Assembly: GCA_965221725.1 (NCBI GenBank)
Contig: OZ244909.1
Span: 2,666,001-2,730,000 of the forward strand
Length of the DNA: 64,000 nucleotides
Direction of reading: 5' to 3'
Origin: HK1 sp965221725
GTDB taxonomy: Bacteria > Pseudomonadota > Gammaproteobacteria > HK1
Part shown: positions 8,606-17,211 of the stretch, one piece after another
How positions within the stretch are numbered: position 1 is the first letter of the stretch
How the letters are laid out: the number at the start of each line of letters is the position of its first letter
The notes under the pieces: generated by a model
Told to the model about the DNA's origin: nothing
What the model saw: the letters and a program-made list of their open reading frames with translations, nothing else
Database searches by the model: none
Program-made: the position numbers and the translations under genes

Positions 8606-10152
8606 TCGTCGGCTTTCTCTCTGATTTCAGCGATCAACCAACTTTCCGGCATGACCTTGTCGTAAACCTCGGGGAAAGCATTTTCCGCCTCGTACTTGCG
8701 CCGCATGGCGCGGTAGTTGCCGTGTTCGAAGGTCTGTTCGAATTCATCGCGCGTCATGCAGAGATCGGCATAGAGCATCAAGTAGCCGCCACATTCACGT
8801 ACGAACTGCTCAAGACGTCGAGTTGCCGGCACTTGATGGTAGTGACCAGTGGCGGCGCTTGGCGGAATACCGTAGATGCCGAGATCGACGAACATTTGAT
8901 GGGGTGCACCCTTGGCTGGGTTGCGAAGAAAACCCTCATTGGCTCCGTGATCGAACAGCCTGACCGGACAGACCCATAGCGGATGAATGTCGAAGAGTTC
9001 GTCGCTGATGTGGATCGAGTCGGCGAGGCATTCGATAGGTATCAAGATATCGTGCGCGACACGATTTGCAAAAGCCTTTCGTCGCACATCCGGCGTCTGC
9101 GTCAGCTTCATGAGCGAGATCTTGGGTGCGCCCATCCATGCCCACAGATAGCGGTACCACACAGAATTGGCGAAGCCGATGAGATCCTTGATCTGAAAAA
9201 AAACGGAGGGTGTATGACGGTGGAAGTAATGGCGAGCTGGAATGTAGTCGGTGAACTTTCCAATTTCTAGACTTTGCGCAGCATGGCTGTAAAACCAGGG
9301 TTTATGAAACCTGTTGATGTGATTGACGCGTACTCCGGGGGGAGGGGAGGCGAATTCACCCTTCAGGATGACGCCCGAGTTTTCGGAAAATATCAATCCC
9401 TCGATAAAGCGGGGAGCGTTGGGATCGGCGGTAAGTTCTTCCAGTCGGGCACAAAAACCTTCCAGAGAGTGAAATGGCTCGTAATTGAGCTTGACGTGCG
9501 GTTGAATTGGCACAATGCGTAACTCGACCGCTACGAGGAACCCCAACGTACCATGCGACCAGGGTAGCGCGTGGAACAGATCGGCGTTTTCTTCACGCGT
9601 GGCTCGAATCAGTTCGCCATTGGCAACGACGACCTCGAATGCCTCGACCGTTTCGTGCAGAAAACCTTCGCGATGGCTTGTGGTTTCGATGCCGACACCC
9701 ATGCAGAGTCCGCCCAGTGTCAGGTCGTCCATCTCCGCCAGAACGGTGAGCGCGTATCCTCTGGGGACGAGAAAATGCGTGATATCCCCCATTGTCACCA
9801 TCGGTTCGGCGCGCACGATGCCCCGTACTTCATCCACTTCCAGAACATTGCGGAGATCGATGTGCACCTGATGCATGCTTTCCTTAAAGTCCGGGTTGCG
9901 CGGTGTCATCGACTTCCAGGGCTTGCGTGCCGTGCACATGCGCTTTCCACTGGCATAACCGTCCCGGACTTGCGACTGAATCGCGCGTACGGCGGCGGCA
10001 TGCCTGGCGTCGGTGTTCCGGAAAGTGCGATAGAACCACTTGCCAAGATCTTCAATCTTTTGGTAGACGAAGCTGGCCGGCACCGCGAAGCCCGCAATGA
10101 CGAACTCACGGTGGTGGAACATGAAATCGGTGAAGGACTTCGGGACCTTCAT
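8602..10152 (-). CDS. Delta-24 sterol reductase, DHCR24-like FAD oxidoreductase
   Basis: From ATG 10152 the protein is 516 residues, the same length as human DHCR24. It has an N-terminal hydrophobic segment (FVIAGFAVPASFVYQ), a FAD_binding_4 domain with VEPLVTMG-like VRAEPMVTMGDIT, then DDLTLGGLCMGVGIETTSHREG, FHALPWSHGTLGFLVAVELRI, and a C-terminal half with YIPARHYFHRHT, PKISLMKLTQ and FPEVYDK. These blocks follow eukaryotic DHCR24 throughout, which reduces the C24-C25 side-chain double bond with NADPH. It is the last gene of the sterol operon and would saturate the side chain. An in-frame TTG at 10269 overlaps the upstream stop (TTGA) and is a possible alternative start. Low GC relative to the window ends. 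Confidence 0.92.
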   Translation of the reverse strand: MKVPKSFTDFMFHHREFVIAGFAVPASFVYQKIEDLGKWFYRTFRNTDARHAAAVRAIQSQVRDGYASGKRMCTARKPWKSMTPRNPDFKESMHQVHIDLRNVLEVDEVRGIVRAEPMVTMGDITHFLVPRGYALTVLAEMDDLTLGGLCMGVGIETTSHREGFLHETVEAFEVVVANGELIRATREENADLFHALPWSHGTLGFLVAVELRIVPIQPHVKLNYEPFHSLEGFCARLEELTADPNAPRFIEGLIFSENSGVILKGEFASPPPGVRVNHINRFHKPWFYSHAAQSLEIGKFTDYIPARHYFHRHTPSVFFQIKDLIGFANSVWYRYLWAWMGAPKISLMKLTQTPDVRRKAFANRVAHDILIPIECLADSIHISDELFDIHPLWVCPVRLFDHGANEGFLRNPAKGAPHQMFVDLGIYGIPPSAATGHYHQVPATRRLEQFVRECGGYLMLYADLCMTRDEFEQTFEHGNYRAMRRKYEAENAFPEVYDKVMPESWLIAEIREKADD

Positions 10153-10265
10153 CACATCAATGTACTCCCTGTCGAAATCTGCTGTTTTCCCCGACTCTGA
10201 GTCAGCCCGGAAAACCGCTAATCCCGAATACAGGGAGGTCTTGTCGCACGGGGAAGTTAATTTTT

Positions 10266-12284
10266 TCAAGCAGGCAGTTCGTGCAACCGATTCGCAATAT
10301 GGACTTTCAGCTTTTCGGACACCGACAAGGTAGGAAAAGGACTGATTTTCAGTTTGTAGTTGCCGGGGATCGGAGAAAAATCAAAATAATAAGCAATCAT
10401 CAGCATGGTAACGATCATCTGCATGTTCATCCAATCGTACCCCACGCACATGTGGGTACCCAGCCCATACGGGGCGTATCCGTAACTCCGGTGCTCCTTG
10501 CGTGGCAACAGATAACGATCGATATCGAATTTGAAAGGATCCGGAAAACTGTCACTCATGTAATGTGCTGCGGTTTGCATGATGTGTACCCGTTCCCCTA
10601 GCGGCAGTGCGTAGTCTTCCACCACGCAGGAATTCGCCACATTTCGAACCTGCATGCTGACAACGGGATACATTCGCAGGCACTCCATGAGAAAACGAAG
10701 TGTCACGTCATAGTTTTCCGGGATGAACTTCTCCCTGTCGGGATTGCCGTTATCGAAAATTGCGGTTGCCTCCTCCCGAATTCTCGCCGCAAGCTCCGGG
10801 TGTCTGGCCATCTCGAAAAGTGCAAATCCGAGGAGATCACCGACGTAGATACTTTGAAGTATTGGTGCGGCTGCCAGCATGAAGGGGAGGTTCTGCTCCG
10901 GCAGAAATTGCGGGTCACTGCTGTGCAGGCTGATGAGATCGTCCGCCAATTCTCGGACTGCTCCCGCCCGCTGGAAGGGCGTATGGCTTTGCTCTATTCG
11001 TCGCACGAAGGTACCGAGAAGTCCGAAACGTTTCTTCATGGCTGGAGTGCGGGCCATGAATTTCGGCATGATATGTCCGACATAACAGTTGGATGCCGTT
11101 TCCTTCCATTTCACCAATTCCTCGAAGATGTCCTGCGTGTCCGTGCTGACGGTAATCATGGTCATTTGCATATTGATCATCAGCCGAGTATCGCGCTTTA
11201 CATCGATCTCCGAGTTATTTTGCCACTTTCGGTTCGACATGAACTGTCGGGTCAGCCGACATATGTCGTCCAGTCTTTCGTTGAATTTGTCCGTTGAGTA
11301 GACGCCTCTCATCACTTTGCGAAGTCGGAAGTGATCAGCACCATCCAGGGACGTGATCAAACCTTGTGCGCCACAGGCCTGCTCCAGCTCACGAAAATAA
11401 TTCCCGGAAGTCAGGTACATTCGAGCATTTCTATGTATCCATCGATTCGCCTTTTCTCCCGCCACAAAAGTCATTGGTTTCTGAAATGGTAGTCCTATCT
11501 GGAAAACCGGGCCGTATTGCTCGGTTATACTTGCAAATAACGCGGGAATGTTGCCATTCCAGAGATGCCGGTTCGACAGAAATTTCTTGATGGAAACTCT
11601 GGGAATTTTCTTTCTCAGAGGTGTGCTTTGTAAAGTAGGCGCGATAATTGTCTGTTCGACGCCGGAAGCAATTGTTCGATTAATCAACTCTACTTTGCAA
11701 ATCCACTCGATTCGATCTTCCGTTTCCTTGTCCAGATCAAAAATAAAGCGAACGACATCACATGCATTCAAAAGACCGATAATAAGTGAATCTCGCGGAT
11801 TGGGTATGATATCCGCGAAGAGCACTTCTCCAATTCTTTCCTTGATGTACAGACCTGCGGGATCCTGGATGGCGTATTCCCTTAGTTCCGCATGCCAATC
11901 GGAGTAGTTCATTGTGTAGAACCCTCCATCATGGTGCTGCAGAATTCCCATTCGGACCAAGCGCTGCAATGAGGTATCAATGATGGTTTCCGAATGAACC
12001 GCAAGCCGCTCTATCCAGTAACGCGCTTCCTGCGAACCGGAATGAGACGCAATCTCTTCCAGGCACAGATCCAGAACCGAATCGCCTGTTTTGGTCGAAT
12101 CGATCAGGAAAAGAGATTTTTCATCCGTATCAATGCGTGATTTCAGGGAGAGGTCCGCCAGAACTGCCCCGATGAAGGCACAGTTCAGGGTCCAGCCTTC
12201 TACTTGATAGAAATATCCGGTCTGATCGTTGAGAAGCATCACAACGAGTTCCTCCGGAACATTCAGCGCATACTTCGAGGTCAT
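10266..12284 (-). CDS. GPP34 (GOLPH3-like) domain fused to cytochrome P450
   Basis: A continuous 672-residue frame. Residues 1-215 look like GPP34: LNVPEELVVMLLND, then GAVLADLSLKSRID, DTSLQRLVRMGIL and a helical tail. In eukaryotes this domain binds phosphatidylinositol-4-phosphate at Golgi membranes. After a basic linker (220-235, PLRKKIPRV) a P450 follows: the K-helix ExxR is E534-R537 (ECLR), and the heme loop is YGLGTHMCVG with ligand Cys613. The I-helix region (463-491) lacks the usual acid-threonine pair. The gene sits between the epoxidase-cyclase and DHCR24-type genes; 60 bases separate it from the former and its stop abuts the latter. A sterol substrate and GPP34-mediated membrane docking are inferences. 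The sequence is AT-richer than neighbours upstream. Confidence 0.85.
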   Translation of the reverse strand: MTSKYALNVPEELVVMLLNDQTGYFYQVEGWTLNCAFIGAVLADLSLKSRIDTDEKSLFLIDSTKTGDSVLDLCLEEIASHSGSQEARYWIERLAVHSETIIDTSLQRLVRMGILQHHDGGFYTMNYSDWHAELREYAIQDPAGLYIKERIGEVLFADIIPNPRDSLIIGLLNACDVVRFIFDLDKETEDRIEWICKVELINRTIASGVEQTIIAPTLQSTPLRKKIPRVSIKKFLSNRHLWNGNIPALFASITEQYGPVFQIGLPFQKPMTFVAGEKANRWIHRNARMYLTSGNYFRELEQACGAQGLITSLDGADHFRLRKVMRGVYSTDKFNERLDDICRLTRQFMSNRKWQNNSEIDVKRDTRLMINMQMTMITVSTDTQDIFEELVKWKETASNCYVGHIMPKFMARTPAMKKRFGLLGTFVRRIEQSHTPFQRAGAVRELADDLISLHSSDPQFLPEQNLPFMLAAAPILQSIYVGDLLGFALFEMARHPELAARIREEATAIFDNGNPDREKFIPENYDVTLRFLMECLRMYPVVSMQVRNVANSCVVEDYALPLGERVHIMQTAAHYMSDSFPDPFKFDIDRYLLPRKEHRSYGYAPYGLGTHMCVGYDWMNMQMIVTMLMIAYYFDFSPIPGNYKLKISPFPTLSVSEKLKVHIANRLHELPA

Positions 12285-12344
12285 GTCAACGGCATCCTTG
12301 GCTCGACCTGAAGCACTCCGGTTGCGGCAGCATCGGATGGCGAG

Positions 12345-15300
12345 TCAGACGGAAGCCAGCTCGATCCGGGGTGGTATCGTGTCTGTGGTGCTACCGGTGT
12401 TAGCGAGATTCTCCATTCGGCTCCGGCGGCGTTGCTCGTAGAGACCAAGAGCGTGCAGAGGAAAGTACTGCCGATAGAGGACATAGTCCAGAAGTGCGGT
12501 TCGGAAGAACACCCCTGCCATGTCCTGCTTGGGCCATGTTCCGTCGGGGCGTTGCATGTCGAGCAGGAAGTGGGCGCCGTGCGAAATCGCGGTCCAGTTG
12601 GATTCTCCCGCCTCGATGAGCGCGATCAGCGCCCATGCGGTCTGGATCACCTGGCTTTCCTCGTGCTGAACGTATCGGCCGGTCAGGCATCCGCTGTGGT
12701 GCTCGCCCCATCCGCCGTCTTCCCGCTGGCGCCCCAGCAGCCAGTGACAGGCCGAACGAAGCGCCGGATCGCCGGGCTGGACCCCGGCGGCGAGGAGACC
12801 TCTGATCCCGAAGAGGGTGCCGTAAATGAACTGAATTCCCCATACGCCGCGCCACGATCCGTCTCTCTTCTGGGTTCGACGAAGCCAGACGGCAGCCCGA
12901 GAGACGGCTCTGGAGATAATATCCGTCATTATATCATCCGCTATCTCCGGCACATGCTCTCGACAAGCCGAGAGTGCCGCCAAGCAGGACCCCGTACATT
13001 CGACGAAGGAGTGCTCGGTCATCGATTCGCCGAACATTTCGGCCGGGTTCAGCCACTCCAGACCGACGAGCGAGCGTCGTGCCTCGTAGCTGCCAAAGCC
13101 GCCATCGCGGTTTTGGCGGCGCAACATGAACCTGACCGCTTCGCTCAGCGCGGCCGGATTCGATCTACCGCGTCCGGCGGCGACGATTCCGAGCACCGCC
13201 TCTGCGGTACAGTCGCTCACCGGCCACCCATGCCATCCGCCGGGGAAACACCAGCCGCCTTTGGGATCGGACCGATAGGCATCGCGGAATCCGTCGAAGC
13301 TGGTGCCGATCTGCTCTCTGAGCAGGAATTCGGCGCCGCGCTCAAGGGCATCCCGAGCCCCGTCGAACGTGGGAACCTCAGCCAGCGCCTGCAGCGCGAA
13401 CCCGCTGTCCCATGAGGCACTTCTCGCTCCGGTGACACGCGCCCCCTGCTCCTCATCCTCCCAGATCCAGCCGTCCATTCGCGCCAGTGCCTGGTCGAGG
13501 TCGGCATCGTCCGGATCGCGCAGCCACAGGGCAAGCATGTTGAGAAGACCGCTGACTGGAGAGATGCTCGTATGATCGGTGGTCCGCAGCTCCCATTTGA
13601 TCTGTCGGAGGATCTCTTCGGTGCATCGGGCGCGCAAGCGCTCGCCGTGGAAGCGGTCTAACAGCCGCGCGAATCCGTACCCCGCCTTGAGCCACACACT
13701 CGGCCGCGCGAACAGATCCGCCTCCCGCAGGCACCCGCGGGCAGCGGAGAAATCCGCGCTGGCGAATCCTCGGGGGAACAGCTCTTCGCGTAGCGACGCG
13801 ATCAAGGGGGTGACGGGCGCCTGGAACCGGTGCGCATAGATCACCGCCATCGCCATGTAGATGAGCCGCGTATGGCAGTACCAGTTCGAGGGGTGCAAGG
13901 GGACCCAGCGCGGCAGGCCCCACAGTTCCGGCAGGATGGCGTTGACTCCACGCCAGTCGTAGAGGTTGAGGAGCGCGAGCCAGAATTTCCCCCAGCTCGG
14001 AATCCCGATAATTCCTTCGGCCTGTATGAATCGAAGGGCCGGCCCGACCAGAGGGTCGTCTCGTTCGACGCCAAGCGACCGTGCCGCGACGTACACCAGC
14101 GCGGTGACGAAGAGCTGGGGCGGCGAGTGCTCGTGCATGCCCCACGCTCCCCCTTCGAGCCGACTCTGTTCGAAGAAGCGAAGCACATGCCGACGCCGGG
14201 TGGGTTCGAGCGGACGGCCGATGATATGGTGCAGCAGCACATATTGCGCGGTCAGCATGGGACACCAGACCATCTCGCCCTCCCAGCCTCCGTCCTTGCT
14301 CTGAAGACTCAGAAGGCGATCGGCCGCGCTGCGCAATGCCGGACCGGCATCGGGCGATTCAACCTCCTTCGGCCGGTCGGACCTGGAGGCAACTCTCTCC
14401 GAGGCCATGGAGTGCAGAAACGCGCGGGCAAGATTGTACCGTACGCTCTCTTCCCTTTCCTTGCGCCCGGCTCTCACCTTGCGCAATTGCAGGGCCCCGC
14501 ACATGAACCACCAGATACGGACGGTGAGCGCACGGAAGACGGTACTGAACCGATGCAAGGTGAGGCGGGGGGGACGGGACAGTGAAACTTCCCTGGCCAG
14601 TGCCCGGATCGCGGTTCCGGAAAAAGCGAGACTCATGCCGGCCACGGATCGGTCTTCGCATGCGAGGATCCGCGTGGTTCGATCGCGGTACCGAGCACTT
14701 GTCCGCCACCCCATATAGACGGCGTGTCGTAGTGCGTGCGCCTCGGCTCGATAATCGGCGAAGACTTCGTAGAGCCCCATGGCGAGCAACTCCGGCATGT
14801 GGGTATCCCGGAGCCGCCGGTTGGTGAAGTCGCGAAAGCTCTCGCTCTCGGCGAGGGCAAGCGCATCGCCGAAACCCAGGGTCATGCCGACCGCAGTCAT
14901 GGGATGGTAGTGCCCGGCCGCGTCACCGATCAGTACTCGATGCGAGTTCCCGTAGGCAGCGCGCGGCCGGAGTTGATTGGCCGCAAAGTGGAACTGCCTT
15001 GCCCGAATTGCTTCGACGAACTTCGATCTGAGCGCCTCCGGCATGAGATCGGCATAGGATTCCGTCAGAAAACCGACCCGGTCCCGTTTTGCCCAGCAAT
15101 CCAACGGAACATCGATGATGATTCGGACGCAGCCATCCGCCACACTGTACGCGAGCACCGGGCCTGGTCCGCCGAGCAGTACATGGCCCTGGCCCTCGAA
15201 GGGCAAGTTCCCCCCCGTCAACGTGACCCCGACCATTCGCGAACAGTGAATGGGGTCTGTCGACAGCCCGAGCGATCGACGCACGGTCGAAGCCCGGCCG

Positions 15301-15797
15301 TCGGCGCCGACGATTCGCGCCGCGTTCAGGGTGTGCAAGGCGCCGTTGCAGCTATAGGTCAGCCGCTGGTCTTCAACCGCGGTGACCCGTGCCCTGGTGA
15401 CAAAATCTATCGCCGCCTCGTCTTCGATGGCTTCCCGCAACTTCGAGACGAGCAACGTATGCTCGCATACCAGACCCTGGGAGCCTTTGGGGTAGGGAAG
15501 TGCGATCGGTTCCGATCCGTCTTCCGGGAACACCACGAATCCATTGCCGGCGGCGCTGCGGGGCAAGGTGTCGAGATCGATCCCGAGGTTACGCAGTATC
15601 CGCACGGCCGGCGGATGCAGCCATTCGCCCGCCATGCGCTCGGCCGCCTTGGGGTTCGCCTCCAGCAGAGCGACGCGAGCGCCTCTTTGCGCGTGGGCCA
15701 GTGCACACACGTTCCCCACCGGCCCCGCGCCGACGATGACCACGTCGTAACACCGCGAAGCGGCGCCGTTCTCGGGAAGATGTCCGGCCGTGTTCAA
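12345..15797 (-). CDS. Squalene epoxidase-oxidosqualene cyclase fusion
   Basis: One uninterrupted frame of 1150 codons. Residues 1-463 are a squalene monooxygenase: Rossmann VVIVGAGPVG (19-28), GADGR (164-168), and GDAAGHYHPMTAVGMT (291-306). A hydrophobic segment at 427-437 ends the domain. Residues from about 480 to 1150 are an oxidosqualene cyclase with repeated QW motifs (QSKDGGW, QNRDGGFG, QREDGGWG, QRPDGTW) and the catalytic acid in VSDCTAE (860-866); the DCTAE form indicates oxidosqualene rather than squalene-hopene cyclase (DVDDTA). It would epoxidise squalene to 2,3-oxidosqualene and cyclise it to a lanosterol- or cycloartenol-type sterol. The start is a TTG overlapping the CYP51 stop as TTGA. 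I found no stop at the junction and no ribosome site before the internal ATG at 14408. Confidence 0.9.
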   Translation of the reverse strand: MNTAGHLPENGAASRCYDVVIVGAGPVGNVCALAHAQRGARVALLEANPKAAERMAGEWLHPPAVRILRNLGIDLDTLPRSAAGNGFVVFPEDGSEPIALPYPKGSQGLVCEHTLLVSKLREAIEDEAAIDFVTRARVTAVEDQRLTYSCNGALHTLNAARIVGADGRASTVRRSLGLSTDPIHCSRMVGVTLTGGNLPFEGQGHVLLGGPGPVLAYSVADGCVRIIIDVPLDCWAKRDRVGFLTESYADLMPEALRSKFVEAIRARQFHFAANQLRPRAAYGNSHRVLIGDAAGHYHPMTAVGMTLGFGDALALAESESFRDFTNRRLRDTHMPELLAMGLYEVFADYRAEAHALRHAVYMGWRTSARYRDRTTRILACEDRSVAGMSLAFSGTAIRALAREVSLSRPPRLTLHRFSTVFRALTVRIWWFMCGALQLRKVRAGRKEREESVRYNLARAFLHSMASERVASRSDRPKEVESPDAGPALRSAADRLLSLQSKDGGWEGEMVWCPMLTAQYVLLHHIIGRPLEPTRRRHVLRFFEQSRLEGGAWGMHEHSPPQLFVTALVYVAARSLGVERDDPLVGPALRFIQAEGIIGIPSWGKFWLALLNLYDWRGVNAILPELWGLPRWVPLHPSNWYCHTRLIYMAMAVIYAHRFQAPVTPLIASLREELFPRGFASADFSAARGCLREADLFARPSVWLKAGYGFARLLDRFHGERLRARCTEEILRQIKWELRTTDHTSISPVSGLLNMLALWLRDPDDADLDQALARMDGWIWEDEEQGARVTGARSASWDSGFALQALAEVPTFDGARDALERGAEFLLREQIGTSFDGFRDAYRSDPKGGWCFPGGWHGWPVSDCTAEAVLGIVAAGRGRSNPAALSEAVRFMLRRQNRDGGFGSYEARRSLVGLEWLNPAEMFGESMTEHSFVECTGSCLAALSACREHVPEIADDIMTDIISRAVSRAAVWLRRTQKRDGSWRGVWGIQFIYGTLFGIRGLLAAGVQPGDPALRSACHWLLGRQREDGGWGEHHSGCLTGRYVQHEESQVIQTAWALIALIEAGESNWTAISHGAHFLLDMQRPDGTWPKQDMAGVFFRTALLDYVLYRQYFPLHALGLYEQRRRSRMENLANTGSTTDTIPPRIELASV

Positions 15798-17203
15798 CTG
15801 AATACACTCGGTTGCGCGCGGCGACGGTAGGACACCCGGCACGGTGTCACTGGTCCTGTTACCCAGGTCCCGTAGTTCGGGGCAGGAAACTCCACCATCG
15901 GTTCGAAATCGAAGCGGTCGAGCAAGACCGTCCAGATCGCCTTGAGTTGCATCACGGCAAATTTCTCCCCCATGCACCGATGCTTCCCCCCGCCAAAGCC
16001 GATCAGGGTGTAGTGGTGCTGCTTGCCCTCGCTCCGGGGGGGGGCGAACCGCTCCGGATCGAAGCGTTCCGGATCGGCAAACACGTCGGACAGGCGATGC
16101 GACACCGCCGGAGAGATCATGGCCAGGGTCCCGGCCGGCACGGTGTGACCCGCATACTGCAACGATCGACGCACCTTGCGGACCAGCACGATCAGCGGCG
16201 GGTGCAGGCGCTCGCACTCGCGCACCGTGCATTCGAGTGCCGTCTGCTTCTTGAGGCTCGCGAGACTCATGGCGCCTTCCTCTGCGTAGACCTCACGCAT
16301 TTCGCCGCGGATCCGGGCTATCCAGTCCGGCGCACGGAACATCTCGAGCCCCATCCAGCTCGCAAGCACGGCGCTGGTATGCTGGCCGGCAAACAGCACT
16401 GTCAGCAAAAGCCCGATAATCTCGTCTTCGCTCAAGGCCCGACCATCCTTGTAACGGGCCTGCATGAGTGCCTGCATGAAATCTTCGGCTACGGTACCGG
16501 CCTCCCGGCGCCTCCTGATGATTCCGCCGAGGATCTCCGCAATCTTGCGTCGGGCCCGGTCACGTTTTCGATGCGCCGGGATAGGCAACCTCGGGAAGAA
16601 GAACCCGAGGAGGTTGATGCCCTCCTGTAGATCGTGATAGGCCTCGGCGAACCCCGAGTCCACCTGATCGCGGACTTCCTGGCCAAGCAGGCTGCGGCTG
16701 GCGATGTTGACGGTGAGCTTGTTCAGCGCCACCGGCAGGTCGATGGTCCCCTCCTCTCCGAGCGCATCGGCAAACCGACTGGCTTCGTCGTGCATGATGT
16801 GAGCATAGTTGCGCATCGGCGCGTCTCGCAGCGCCGGATACAGCAATGCCAACTGCTCCGCCATGACCTCGGGCGCGACATCGTAGGCGACACCACGTCC
16901 GAAGACGGGCACCGTGAACTGGTAGACGGCCCTGGCATCAAGCTGGTCCGCCGGCGCCCGGAAATAGCAATCGTGGGCCTCCAGCCCCGCAAACAGCACA
17001 AACCGGCGGGGGCCGAGCCTGAAGCTGACAAGCTCACCGTGTTCATGCTGGCAACGGTCGAGCATGGCTACCGGATCCTTTTGAAACTCCGGCAGGTGGC
17101 CGAGCAACGGCCAGCCACCGGAGAGTTCCGGAATCGATTTCCCCGTCGAGGAGGCGGACTGCGCTGAGCGCAGAGGCACTGCGATGTCGGACCGATTTGC
17201 CAT
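15794..17203 (-). CDS. cyp51: Sterol 14-alpha-demethylase, CYP51 family
   Basis: A 469-residue P450 with CYP51-specific signatures: YQFTVPVFGRGVAYD (94-108) for the B-C region, the I-helix AGQHTS (272-277), ExxR at 329-332 (ECER), and the heme loop FGGGKHRCMG with Cys410. No N-terminal membrane anchor is present, as in soluble bacterial CYP51s. It removes the C-14 methyl group of lanosterol-type sterols by three successive oxidations, leaving a delta-14 bond for the reductase encoded just upstream. The ATG at 17203 lies 8 bases after that gene's stop; an in-frame start at 17266 would overlap it and is less likely. The stop overlaps the epoxidase-cyclase start. Confidence 0.93.
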   Translation of the reverse strand: MANRSDIAVPLRSAQSASSTGKSIPELSGGWPLLGHLPEFQKDPVAMLDRCQHEHGELVSFRLGPRRFVLFAGLEAHDCYFRAPADQLDARAVYQFTVPVFGRGVAYDVAPEVMAEQLALLYPALRDAPMRNYAHIMHDEASRFADALGEEGTIDLPVALNKLTVNIASRSLLGQEVRDQVDSGFAEAYHDLQEGINLLGFFFPRLPIPAHRKRDRARRKIAEILGGIIRRRREAGTVAEDFMQALMQARYKDGRALSEDEIIGLLLTVLFAGQHTSAVLASWMGLEMFRAPDWIARIRGEMREVYAEEGAMSLASLKKQTALECTVRECERLHPPLIVLVRKVRRSLQYAGHTVPAGTLAMISPAVSHRLSDVFADPERFDPERFAPPRSEGKQHHYTLIGFGGGKHRCMGEKFAVMQLKAIWTVLLDRFDFEPMVEFPAPNYGTWVTGPVTPCRVSYRRRAQPSVFS

Positions 17204-17211
17204 CTCTGTTC

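Noticed and set aside
12345..14400. Squalene-hopene cyclase instead of oxidosqualene cyclase
   Set aside because: The catalytic motif is SDCTAE, not the DVDDTA of hopene cyclases, and the neighbours are sterol-specific enzymes.
14385..14408. Separate oxidosqualene cyclase gene starting at the internal ATG 14408
   Set aside because: There is no stop codon ending the epoxidase before it and no ribosome-binding sequence upstream, so the fused frame is the simpler reading.
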